Of a stretch of DNA of 64,000 bases, positions 56,378-64,000 are shown piece after piece. This DNA is from JBEEOW01 sp041191405. GTDB taxonomy: Bacteria > Bacteroidota > Bacteroidia > Cytophagales > UBA9547. A program made the position numbers and the translations under genes. Position 1 is the stretch's first letter; every line of letters starts with the position of its first letter. The notes under the pieces were generated by a model. That model saw nothing but the letters and a program-made list of their open reading frames with translations, searched no databases and was not told the origin of the DNA. The DNA is taken from assembly GCA_041191405.1 (NCBI GenBank), contig JBEEOW010000012.1, forward strand, positions 43,386 to 107,385. The letters are read 5' to 3'.

Positions 56378-57262
56378 TTATGCATTAACACCTGATAAAG
56401 CTTTAACTAAAGTTTCACCCATTTCAGCTGGAGAAGCTACAACGAATAAACCACATTCTTTCATGATTTTCATTTTTGCTTCAGCAGTATCATCAGCACC
56501 ACCTACAATAGCACCAGCGTGTCCCATACGACGACCTTTTGGAGCTGTTTGACCAGCGATGAACCCTACTACAGGTTTTGGGTTACCAATTGATTTTAAA
56601 TATCTAGCAGCATCTGCTTCGTAGCTACCTCCGATTTCACCAATCATGATAATAGCATCAGTTTCTGGATCGTTGATTAATAATTCAACTGCATCTTTAG
56701 TTGGAGTTCCAATGATTGGATCACCACCAATACCAATTGCAGTAGAAATACCAAAACCTGCTTTTACAACTTGATCAGCAGCTTCGTAAGTTAATGTTCC
56801 TGATTTAGAAACTATACCAATACGTCCTGATTTGAATACAAAACCTGGCATAATACCAACTTTAGCTTCACCTGGTGTAATAACACCTGGACAGTTTGGA
56901 CCGATTAAGGTAACTTTACGTTTTTTGATATAATCTTTAGCGTATATCATGTCGTTCACTGGAATACCTTCAGTGATACAGATAATTACTTTAATGCCAG
57001 CATCAGCAGCCTCCATAATAGCATCAGCAGCAAAAGCTGGTGGTACAAAAATGATAGAAACGTCAGCACCTGTTGTTTTAACAGCGTCAGCTACAGTATT
57101 AAATACAGGCTTATCTAAATGAGTACTTCCGCCTTTTCCTGGCGTAACACCACCAACTAAGTTAGTGCCATACTCAATCATTTGGCTTGCGTGGAAAGTA
57201 CCTTCAGTACCGGTAAAGCCCTGAACTATTACTTTCGAGTTTTTATTTACTAAAACACTCAT
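56378..57262 (-). CDS. sucD: Succinyl-CoA synthetase (ADP-forming) alpha subunit
   Basis: TCA-cycle enzyme subunit that binds CoA and carries the phosphohistidine intermediate. It has 294 residues: an N-terminal CoA-binding Rossmann domain (VIVQGFTGTEGTFH), the motif GPNCPGVITPGEAKVGIMPG, and active-site His248 in GRRMGHAGAIVGG. The beta subunit gene (sucC) is not adjacent, as is common in Bacteroidota. It has its own promoter and terminator. Confidence 0.97.
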   Translation of the reverse strand: MSVLVNKNSKVIVQGFTGTEGTFHASQMIEYGTNLVGGVTPGKGGSTHLDKPVFNTVADAVKTTGADVSIIFVPPAFAADAIMEAADAGIKVIICITEGIPVNDMIYAKDYIKKRKVTLIGPNCPGVITPGEAKVGIMPGFVFKSGRIGIVSKSGTLTYEAADQVVKAGFGISTAIGIGGDPIIGTPTKDAVELLINDPETDAIIMIGEIGGSYEADAARYLKSIGNPKPVVGFIAGQTAPKGRRMGHAGAIVGGADDTAEAKMKIMKECGLFVVASPAEMGETLVKALSGVNA

Positions 57263-57288
57263 GTTGGTTCTTTTTTTATTAATTCTTA

Positions 57289-57319
57289 CAAAAATACTTT
57301 TTTTTAATCCTTCTCCAAA
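57289..57319 (-). promoter_or_regulatory. Promoter of sucD
   Basis: On the minus strand: TTTG (57319-57316), a 19-nt spacer and TATTTTTG (57296-57289). It lies 26 nt upstream of the ATG. Confidence 0.82.
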
Positions 57320-57370
57320 CTTTTTTATACTAATTCTGCAATTTAAACCGACTTTACTTACATATTAGTG

Positions 57371-58774
57371 TTATTTCCCTTTGGCACTTATTACAGTTAA
57401 TATGGTATAGAATATAATTCTAAAATCCATCACTAACGACATATTTTCTATATAGATGATATCAAACTGAAGCCTTTGTACCATTTGTTCTACATTTTCA
57501 GCATACCCATATTTCACTTGTCCTAAAGAGGTAATGCCTGGACGAACTTTGTTTAAATGTCGATAATGAGGAGCTTTTTCGATAATTTGGTCTATAAAAA
57601 ACTGTCGTTCAGGACGTGGACCTACCAACGACATATCCCCAATTAAAACATTCCAAAACTGAGGAAATTCATCAATTCGAGTTTTGCGCATAAATCTACC
57701 CCATGAGGTAATTCGTGGATCTTTATCCGTTGAAAGTTGTGGTCCTTTTAATTCAGCATCAACCAACATACTTCTAAACTTAATTATTTTAAAAGGAATA
57801 CCATATTTCCCTATTCGTTCTTGTGTAAAAAAAATGGGACCTTTAGAAGTTATCTTTGTAATAATTGCACAAGTTCCTAAGAAAGGAAATCCTAATACCA
57901 ATACAATTATAGAAAAAACGATATCAATAATTCGTTTTACAGATTGCTGCCATACAGGCATTATTTTCCTATCGATTTCGATTAAAGGAACTCCAAATAC
58001 ATGATTAACACTTACCGAACCTATCAACATTTGATAAATATCAGGTATAATACTTACTTTTAAATTAAAACCTTCTAATCTATTAAGTATGTCCGTTAAC
58101 ACTTGATGCTCTGATGGAGTAACAGCAATAACTACCTGCTCAATTTTACATCTCCTTATAACTTTTTCGAGATTTGATACGCTACCCATATTCCTAAGGC
58201 TGCCCATAATCACTTTATTTTCAATATCCGAAACAGTAAGGTAACTGATAAATCTAAAACCTAAAAAGTGCTTATTTTTTTCAATTTCATCATAAATATC
58301 CTTTGCCTGCTTATTGGCTCCAATAATTAAAGTATTGAAGAAGATTTTACCATTTTTAATTTGAGCTTTTGTACTAGTCATTACAATCATTTTAACAACA
58401 ATTGCTATTGTTAAATGTAAAGCCCAATAACTACCTAATGTTGAATAATAGGAATGATAATCTAATACACCTTCGTCATCCAATAAAAAAACAAAAAAAA
58501 TGATAACTGAACCAATTAATGAATTAGCAAATAAACTAAAAACCTCCTTGATTCTGGACTTTCTAACTACATCATAATAGGCGCCTGTTAAAAAATAAAT
58601 AACTGTCCAGATAGAAGCAATAACTATAGAACCTATGAATAATTTATAATCTAATCCTCCATATAGTTGTTCATCCAATAAATGTTTTCTTAAAAAATAA
58701 AATAATACCCAAGCTATAAAGGAGGCAAAAAAATCAAAAGCTAAATAACGAGATGCGTGTAATGTCTTTTTCAT
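57371..58774 (-). CDS. Polyprenyl-phosphate sugar-1-phosphate transferase (downstream paralogue)
   Basis: A 467-residue membrane enzyme of the WcaJ/Bac_transf family, which transfers a sugar-1-phosphate onto undecaprenyl phosphate to begin exopolysaccharide or O-unit synthesis. Four N-terminal spans, a soluble CoA-binding-like domain, one re-entrant helix (VKRIIDIVFSIIVLVLGFP), then the catalytic domain: TSKGPIFFTQERIGKYG, KFRSM, TRIDEFPQFWNVLIGDMSLVGPRPE and RPGITSLGQVKYG. It lies 6 nt after a related gene and is probably co-transcribed with it. The sugar cannot be told. No glycosyltransferase genes are nearby. Confidence 0.9.
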   Translation of the reverse strand: MKKTLHASRYLAFDFFASFIAWVLFYFLRKHLLDEQLYGGLDYKLFIGSIVIASIWTVIYFLTGAYYDVVRKSRIKEVFSLFANSLIGSVIIFFVFLLDDEGVLDYHSYYSTLGSYWALHLTIAIVVKMIVMTSTKAQIKNGKIFFNTLIIGANKQAKDIYDEIEKNKHFLGFRFISYLTVSDIENKVIMGSLRNMGSVSNLEKVIRRCKIEQVVIAVTPSEHQVLTDILNRLEGFNLKVSIIPDIYQMLIGSVSVNHVFGVPLIEIDRKIMPVWQQSVKRIIDIVFSIIVLVLGFPFLGTCAIITKITSKGPIFFTQERIGKYGIPFKIIKFRSMLVDAELKGPQLSTDKDPRITSWGRFMRKTRIDEFPQFWNVLIGDMSLVGPRPERQFFIDQIIEKAPHYRHLNKVRPGITSLGQVKYGYAENVEQMVQRLQFDIIYIENMSLVMDFRIIFYTILTVISAKGK

Positions 58775-58780
58775 AAAATA

Positions 58781-60163
58781 TTAAAACGCATTCCCTCCTA
58801 TTGCAGACCTAATAGTCATTAATATAATTTTTATATCAAACCAAAGTGACCAGTTTTCTATATAAATTAAATCAAGACGAACCCTATTTTTCATTGAGTG
58901 ATTATCAGAAGTTTCGCCTCTAAAACCTTTGGCTTGGGCTAAACCTGTAATTCCTGGTTTGACAAAATGACGAACCATATATTTATCAACAATTTGAGAA
59001 TATTCTTCAGTATGACGAACCATGTGAGGTCTTGGACCAACTACTGACATATCTCCAACTAAAACATTTATAAATTGAGGTAATTCATCAATACTTGTTT
59101 TTCTGATAAATGCACCAATAGGTGTAATTCGTTTATCTCCACGAGTTGCTTGCACTTTATCAGAATCATCATTTACATACATACTCCTGAATTTGTAACA
59201 CCAAAAATCTTCATTTTCTTTTCCAGACCTTTTTTGTTTGAAGAAAATAGGCCCTTTTGATGTTAACTTTATAATTAATGCTATAATAGGAAATAGCCAC
59301 GAAAGGACAAAAATTATCGCAAATATTGAAAAAAGTATATCAAAAGTTCTTTTAATAAATCTATTAGATACTTCATCTAAAGGCATTCTCCTGAAGCTCA
59401 TTACAGGCATATTATCGTAAAAATCAATATTGATTTTACGATACATAAAGCCACCATAATCAGGAAGTATTTTTAATCTAATAAAATTATTATCTGCAAA
59501 ATCAATAATCTGTCTTACTTCCTCTTTTGACAAATCTTCAAGAGAACAATAAATTTCATCAATTGCATTCGAAAGTACAAACCCAGGTAATTCATCAATT
59601 GAACCTCTCAGCATTGAATGATCCAATTCTGTTTCGTTATCAAAAAAACCTTCAAACTTGTAACCCCACTCAGGATGTTTTTTAAAGAAATGTGACAATT
59701 CTAATGAACCATTGCCTAGTCCTACAATAACTACCCTCCTAAAATTATAACCTGACTTACGATATAACTTTAATGAATTATTCATTATCAACCTCCAAAA
59801 AAACAAAGAACTTACAAATATTGCATAAAAAACAAGTAAATGTTCTCTTGAATAATAATGCACTTTTAGCAACACAACAAAAGCAGTTACCAAAAGTAAA
59901 TGAGTAGCAATACCTCGTAAAATAATTTTTACAATCTGATCAAAATGTATTACACGATTTAAATTATAAACACGAACGGTAAACGCAGATATAACCCAAG
60001 CTAAATTAAAAAAAAGTAATAATGTAAAATATTTACCATGCAACAAAACTTCATTTATAGCTCCAAACTTATAAATATACGACGATACAAACGCTATATT
60101 TAATAGAATTATATCACCAGAAAGGTGAATAAAGCGGAGATATTTAGAATAATGATTTGGCAA
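58781..60163 (-). CDS. Polyprenyl-phosphate sugar-1-phosphate transferase (upstream paralogue)
   Basis: A 460-residue member of the same family and layout: four N-terminal spans, a Rossmann-like middle domain with VVIVGLGNGSLELSHFFKKH, the helix KRTFDILFSIFAIIFVLSW, and the catalytic domain with TSKGPIFFKQKRSGKENEDF, YKFRSMYVN, TSIDELPQFINVLVGDMSVVGPRP and KPGITGLAQAKGFRGE. The last motif is that of undecaprenyl-phosphate glucose phosphotransferases. A -7-like box TAAATTTG lies at 60198-60191 on the minus strand without a good -33 box. The two paralogues are diverged and not a recent duplicate. Confidence 0.91.
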   Translation of the reverse strand: MPNHYSKYLRFIHLSGDIILLNIAFVSSYIYKFGAINEVLLHGKYFTLLLFFNLAWVISAFTVRVYNLNRVIHFDQIVKIILRGIATHLLLVTAFVVLLKVHYYSREHLLVFYAIFVSSLFFWRLIMNNSLKLYRKSGYNFRRVVIVGLGNGSLELSHFFKKHPEWGYKFEGFFDNETELDHSMLRGSIDELPGFVLSNAIDEIYCSLEDLSKEEVRQIIDFADNNFIRLKILPDYGGFMYRKINIDFYDNMPVMSFRRMPLDEVSNRFIKRTFDILFSIFAIIFVLSWLFPIIALIIKLTSKGPIFFKQKRSGKENEDFWCYKFRSMYVNDDSDKVQATRGDKRITPIGAFIRKTSIDELPQFINVLVGDMSVVGPRPHMVRHTEEYSQIVDKYMVRHFVKPGITGLAQAKGFRGETSDNHSMKNRVRLDLIYIENWSLWFDIKIILMTIRSAIGGNAF

Positions 60164-60295
60164 AATAATTTAAAATGTTTTATCCAACTGCAAATTTACA
60201 CTTTTTAAGTAAAAAAACCTTTATCAATAATAGTTTATACTTAAACGAATTTAGAATATTGTTTTATTGTACTAAACATCAGTTATATAAAAAAT

Positions 60296-61174
60296 TTAAA
60301 TCCCTACACTTCCTCTTAAGAATGTACCTAAAGGCAATTTCTTTTGCGAGTCATCTTCGACATACAATTCACCAAATGAAACTTCGCTCATAAATGATAT
60401 ATGTTGTTTTTGTAAATTTTCAATTATTAATGGAGATAAGCCCATAGAATATAAATTAAAAACAATAAACGACTGATTAGTATCTAATAACTTTCCACAA
60501 AGTTCAGCCAATTCATTTATTTTTTCTTCTAAAACCCATTTTTCACCATTTGGTCCACGACCGTAAGATGGTGGGTCAAGAATTATTCCTTGATATTTAA
60601 CTCCTCTCCTAACCTCTCTTTGAACAAACTTAAATGCATCATCTAACATCCATCGAACATTATCAAATCCAGAAAGTTGCACATTGTCATTTGCCCAGTT
60701 AAGTACCTGTTTAACAGAATCTAAATGAGTTACATCGGCACCACCTGCCGCAGCAGCCAAAGTTGCACCGCCAGTGTAAGCAAATAAATTTAATACTTTT
60801 GGCTTTTTAAGTTTAGAGCATTGTTTGTAAATATAATCCCAATTGGCAGCTTGCTCAGGAAAAATACCAACATGCTTAAATGAAGAAAAACCTAATCTGA
60901 AAGTTAAATCCATACCAGGTTTTTGGTATTTAATTTGCCACTGAGCAGGAATATTTTTAGCTAAAATCCATTCGCCTTTTTCGGCACTACCTTTTTCTTT
61001 CTTAAAATATGCATTACATCTTTTAACCCATTCATCTTCACTTAATGATGGATTCCATACAGCTTGAGGCTCAGGACGACGGGTAATTATTTTACCAAAT
61101 CGTTCTAACTTTTCAAAATTACCACTATCAATTAACTGATAATCATTAAACTGTGATGGAGAATTATATAACAT
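60296..61174 (-). CDS. Class I SAM-dependent methyltransferase (RlmI-like)
   Basis: A 292-residue protein of the COG1092/Methyltrans_SAM family, related to 23S rRNA cytosine methyltransferase RlmI but without the N-terminal PUA domain. The SAM-binding motif is VLNLFAYTGGATLAAAAGGA (about 125-145), with acidic residue Asp in VTHLDSVKQ. The catalytic-type motif is LDPPSYGRGPNG (about 200-212). The N-terminal 80 residues are a beta-rich lead. Substrate unproven; rRNA is likely by homology. It lies alone between lysS and the sugar transferase genes. Confidence 0.85.
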   Translation of the reverse strand: MLYNSPSQFNDYQLIDSGNFEKLERFGKIITRRPEPQAVWNPSLSEDEWVKRCNAYFKKEKGSAEKGEWILAKNIPAQWQIKYQKPGMDLTFRLGFSSFKHVGIFPEQAANWDYIYKQCSKLKKPKVLNLFAYTGGATLAAAAGGADVTHLDSVKQVLNWANDNVQLSGFDNVRWMLDDAFKFVQREVRRGVKYQGIILDPPSYGRGPNGEKWVLEEKINELAELCGKLLDTNQSFIVFNLYSMGLSPLIIENLQKQHISFMSEVSFGELYVEDDSQKKLPLGTFLRGSVGI

Positions 61175-61282
61175 TGTAACGAATTAATTTTATAACTAAA
61201 TAAAAAAATAGTCCACAAAAATACATTAAAATTATATGGATTCCAATTAGTACAGATTATTGAAATATTATAATTACAGCTA

Positions 61283-61326
61283 AAAAACACAAAACGCCTC
61301 ACAAATTTTAAATCTGTGAGGCGTTT
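61283..61326 (-). terminator. Intrinsic terminator after lysS
   Basis: A 12-bp stem (61292-61303 with 61315-61326, core ACGCCTCACA), an 11-nt loop and a T run on the minus strand. Confidence 0.9.
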
Positions 61327-61348
61327 CTGTTTTATATAAATTCAGATT

Positions 61349-63076
61349 TTAAGCAATCCACTCTTTCACTTGATCTGCAGTTGGTGCAGGAATTTCAAGT
61401 TTTAGTTTTTTACGTAATCCGCACAAATCATTGAATAATTTATTAGGATTAGCAGATTGTAAATCCGACAAATTCAAAATACCAGCTTTAGCCAAAACAG
61501 GAATCCAATCTTGTGGAACACCTTTTTCAGCTAATTCATTTTCCTTTGCAACTGCAAATTTTTCTGGACGCATTTGAGGGAAAAATAACACATCTTGAAT
61601 TGATGGTTGATTGGTCATAATCATTGTTAAACGATCAATACCAATACCCATACCTGCGGTTGGTGGCATACCATATTCTAAGGCACGTAAGAAATCTTGG
61701 TCAATTAACATTGCTTCATCATCACCTTTATCGGCCAAACGCATTTGCTCTTCAAAACGAGCTCTTTGGTCAATTGGGTCATTTAATTCAGAATAAGCAT
61801 TTGCTAATTCTTTACCATTTACCATTAATTCAAAACGTTCAACCAAACCTTCAACACTTCTGTGTTTTTTGCAAAGTGGCGACATTTCAATTGGATAATC
61901 AGTAATAAATGTTGGTTGAATATAGTTTCCTTCGCATTTCTCTCCAAAAATTTCATCAATCAACTTACCTTTACCCATTGATGGCAATGTAGGAATACCT
62001 AAATCAGCACAAACTTTACGTAAGCCATCTTCATCCATTCCAGAAATATCAATTCCTGTAAATTCTTTGATAGAATCGTACATGGTGATACGTTTGAATG
62101 GAGGTTTAAAATCAATTACTTTATCTCCAACTTGTACTTCAGTTTTTCCGTGTAAATCTAATGCTACTTTTTCAAGCATTTTTTCGGTAAAATCCATCAT
62201 CCAGTTGTAATCTTTGTAAGCTACATAAATTTCCATTACTGTAAACTCAGGATTATGGGTTCTGTCCATTCCTTCGTTACGGAAATCTTTTGCAAATTCA
62301 TATACACCTTCAAAACCTCCAACAATTAATCTTTTCAGATATAATTCGTTAGCAATTCTTAAATATAAAGGTATATCTAAAGCATTGTGGTGTGTTATAA
62401 ACGGACGAGCAGATGCTCCACCAGCAATAGCTTGTAAAATTGGAGTTTCAACTTCAAGATACCCTTGTGCATTAAATGTATTTCTTAACGACGACATAAT
62501 TTTTGTACGTTTCAAGAAAACATCTTTCACCGAAGGATTCACTACTAAATCAACATAACGCTGACGATATCTGAATTCAGGGTCAGTAACTGTATCAAAT
62601 TGAGTAACATTACCTTTAGCATCAGTAGCTTCTTTTACAATTGGTAGGGGTTTTAATGATTTTGTTAAAAGAACCAATTCAGTAACGTGTACCGAAATCT
62701 CCCCTACTTGCGTTGTAAAAACATAACCTTTAATACCAATAATATCTCCGATGTCGTACATCTTTTTGAAAACATTATTGTATAAAGATTTATCTTCACC
62801 AGCACAAATATCATCTCTACGGATATAGATTTGGATACGTCCGGTTTGGTCTTGAAGCTCAGCAAAAGAGGCATTACCCATAATTCTTCTGCTCATCATT
62901 CTACCAGCCAAGCAAACTTCTTTAAAGTTTTCTGGATTATTAGCAAATTCGTTTTGTATAGTTAAAGCAGTAGTATTTACTGGAAAAAGTGCTGCTGGAT
63001 AAGGGTCGATACCCATTTCCATTAATTTTTCACGTCCTTCTCTACGAAGTAATTCCTGTTCGCTTAAATTTGACAT
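61349..63076 (-). CDS. lysS: Lysine--tRNA ligase (class II)
   Basis: Class II aminoacyl-tRNA synthetase charging tRNA-Lys. It has 575 residues, about 70 longer than the E. coli enzyme. An N-terminal OB-fold anticodon-binding domain (LAGRMMSRRIMGNASFAEL) is followed by the catalytic core with class II motif 2 (FRNEGMDRTHNPEF) and motif 3 (GMGIGIDRLTMI). The extra C-terminus (from about residue 505) is a small helical helix-hairpin-helix-like extension (PQDWIPVLAKAGILNLSDL), as in other Bacteroidota. A -7-like box TACTTTTG lies at 63102-63095 on the minus strand. Confidence 0.97.
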   Translation of the reverse strand: MSNLSEQELLRREGREKLMEMGIDPYPAALFPVNTTALTIQNEFANNPENFKEVCLAGRMMSRRIMGNASFAELQDQTGRIQIYIRRDDICAGEDKSLYNNVFKKMYDIGDIIGIKGYVFTTQVGEISVHVTELVLLTKSLKPLPIVKEATDAKGNVTQFDTVTDPEFRYRQRYVDLVVNPSVKDVFLKRTKIMSSLRNTFNAQGYLEVETPILQAIAGGASARPFITHHNALDIPLYLRIANELYLKRLIVGGFEGVYEFAKDFRNEGMDRTHNPEFTVMEIYVAYKDYNWMMDFTEKMLEKVALDLHGKTEVQVGDKVIDFKPPFKRITMYDSIKEFTGIDISGMDEDGLRKVCADLGIPTLPSMGKGKLIDEIFGEKCEGNYIQPTFITDYPIEMSPLCKKHRSVEGLVERFELMVNGKELANAYSELNDPIDQRARFEEQMRLADKGDDEAMLIDQDFLRALEYGMPPTAGMGIGIDRLTMIMTNQPSIQDVLFFPQMRPEKFAVAKENELAEKGVPQDWIPVLAKAGILNLSDLQSANPNKLFNDLCGLRKKLKLEIPAPTADQVKEWIA

Positions 63077-63180
63077 AGCATTAGTTTAATCACACAAAAG
63101 TAAGAAAAAAGGCTTTAAACATGAAGGTAAAAAGCTAATGTTTTGATTTATTTATAAATTATGATTAAAAATTTGCCCTA

Positions 63181-63219
63181 AAAATAAAAATGGCAACCTA
63201 AAAACTAGATTGCCATTTT
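63181..63219 (-). terminator. Intrinsic terminator after the cupredoxin gene
   Basis: A 10-bp stem (63187-63196 with 63210-63219), then a T-rich run on the minus strand. Confidence 0.85.
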
Positions 63220-63243
63220 CTAAAATCAATATTTTTGAATCTA

Positions 63244-63861
63244 TTAATTAGCTAACACTAATAAACGTTGAACTGTTTTTGTTCCGTTTGATACAATTTC
63301 TACAAAATAAATACCTTGAGGCAAATCGCTGATATTTAAGTTTTTCACAAACTTACCAACTGGTAAATCTTCAATAGAAGAGACAGTCTCAACCTTTTTA
63401 CCAATTACATTTAACAGGTTAATTTCAACTTTCCCAGCTTTTACAACCGAAAATTCTAACTTAGCATCTCCATGTGTAGGATTTGGGAAAACACTAATTT
63501 CAGAAATTGAATTATTTTTCTCAATTCCATTTGCGGCATTTACAGTTATTGTTCCTTTCATAGAAGGATGTACTGTACAAACATAATAATATGTACCTGG
63601 AACATTAAATGTTACAGATTGAGTTACACCTTTACCAATTGAAAATCCACCATTACTAGTAGTACCCGTTGCATTGTAAGTTGCTTCTGAAACCTCTACA
63701 GCATTGTGAAAACTTTCAGTGGTAAACTCAACACTTTCTCCTTGATTTATGGTAACATTAGCAGGTGAAAATTTAAAATTAGATGTAACAACTTTGGTTT
63801 GCGCTAACAACACTGTTGCTGCACAAATTCCTAAAGTGGATATAAGTAGTTTTTTTATCAT
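63244..63861 (-). CDS. Secreted plastocyanin/azurin-like cupredoxin with T9SS type A sorting domain
   Basis: A 205-residue protein: signal peptide (MIKKLLISTLGICAATVLLA), a cupredoxin domain (about 22-108) and a C-terminal T9SS type A sorting domain (about 120-205, with ISVFPNPTHGDAKLEFS and DLPQGIYFVEIVSNG). The type 1 copper ligands are all present: His52 (SFHNAVEV), Cys95, His98 and Met101 in YYVCTVHPSMKG. It should therefore be a blue-copper electron carrier or copper binder delivered to the cell surface. A -7-like box TACTTTTG lies at 63910-63903 on the minus strand. It stands alone with its own terminator. Confidence 0.9.
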   Translation of the reverse strand: MIKKLLISTLGICAATVLLAQTKVVTSNFKFSPANVTINQGESVEFTTESFHNAVEVSEATYNATGTTSNGGFSIGKGVTQSVTFNVPGTYYYVCTVHPSMKGTITVNAANGIEKNNSISEISVFPNPTHGDAKLEFSVVKAGKVEINLLNVIGKKVETVSSIEDLPVGKFVKNLNISDLPQGIYFVEIVSNGTKTVQRLLVLAN

Positions 63862-64000
63862 TTGATTATTTATCTCTACTTTGTCACATTTCTAACTTAT
63901 TTCAAAAGTATCATTTATTTCACAATGTCGATATTTTTTGAATAATCTATTTTGTAATTTACAAGGAGTTAAAATTGGAATATTTAAATGAATTACGATA

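Noticed and set aside
60175..60393. 72-codon plus-strand frame between the sugar transferase and methyltransferase genes
   Set aside because: It spans the promoter gap and runs antisense into the methyltransferase gene; no homology or start signal.

Overview
The window reads as a chromosomal segment of a Bacteroidota (Flavobacteria-like) organism. The evidence is an AT-rich composition, proteins with type IX secretion system (T9SS) sorting domains, a PorP/SprF protein, an alternative complex III operon, the rpmB-rpmG-DUF4295 trio, no obvious Shine-Dalgarno sequences, and five promoters of the Bacteroidota type (TTTG, 18-19 nt, TANNTTTG). No phage, insertion sequence or CRISPR array was seen.

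Layout. 1-4.5 kb (+): the 3' part of ftsH, then an overlapping run of a LUD-domain gene, lpxH, a secreted protein and a lipoprotein. 4.6-5.9 kb: an HTH-like regulator (-) and a tiny membrane protein (+). 5.9-29.8 kb (-): one 22.9-kb gene for a roughly 7,635-residue secreted adhesin-like protein, followed by a porP/sprF-type gene. 30.1-32.6 kb (-): hemB and rocD. 32.9-38.4 kb (+): rpmB, rpmG, DUF4295, ftsY, rimO and an RND/MMPL exporter. 38.5-53.9 kb (-): a 15-gene respiratory run, actABCDEF then cytochrome c oxidase genes, haem O synthase, oxidase subunits III (two) and IV, a SCO-like protein, a DUF420 protein and a small CxxC membrane protein. 54.1-63.9 kb (-): tRNA-Cys, rpsA, sucD, two polyprenyl-phosphate sugar transferases, an RlmI-like methyltransferase, lysS and a secreted cupredoxin with a T9SS tail.

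How the genes work together. The respiratory run encodes a quinol:cytochrome c oxidoreductase (alternative complex III) and the haem-copper oxidase it feeds, with assembly factors, apparently driven from one promoter before actA. The giant protein and its PorP/SprF neighbour form the usual pairing of a T9SS-secreted, CHU_C-tailed surface filament with an outer-membrane partner.

The most unusual content is the internal architecture of the giant gene. It has 17 repeats of one family, then 64 Ig-like repeats of a second family. Eighteen DPxCxC-type linkers punctuate the second block. Over its C-terminal half they recur every three domains (801-819 bp). A six-domain (1,617-bp) block is tandemly duplicated there, with 1,357 bp identical between copies. 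Other points of interest are a SCO-like protein with no cysteine, an EF-hand-like loop in the DUF420 protein, and several palindromic intergenic elements.
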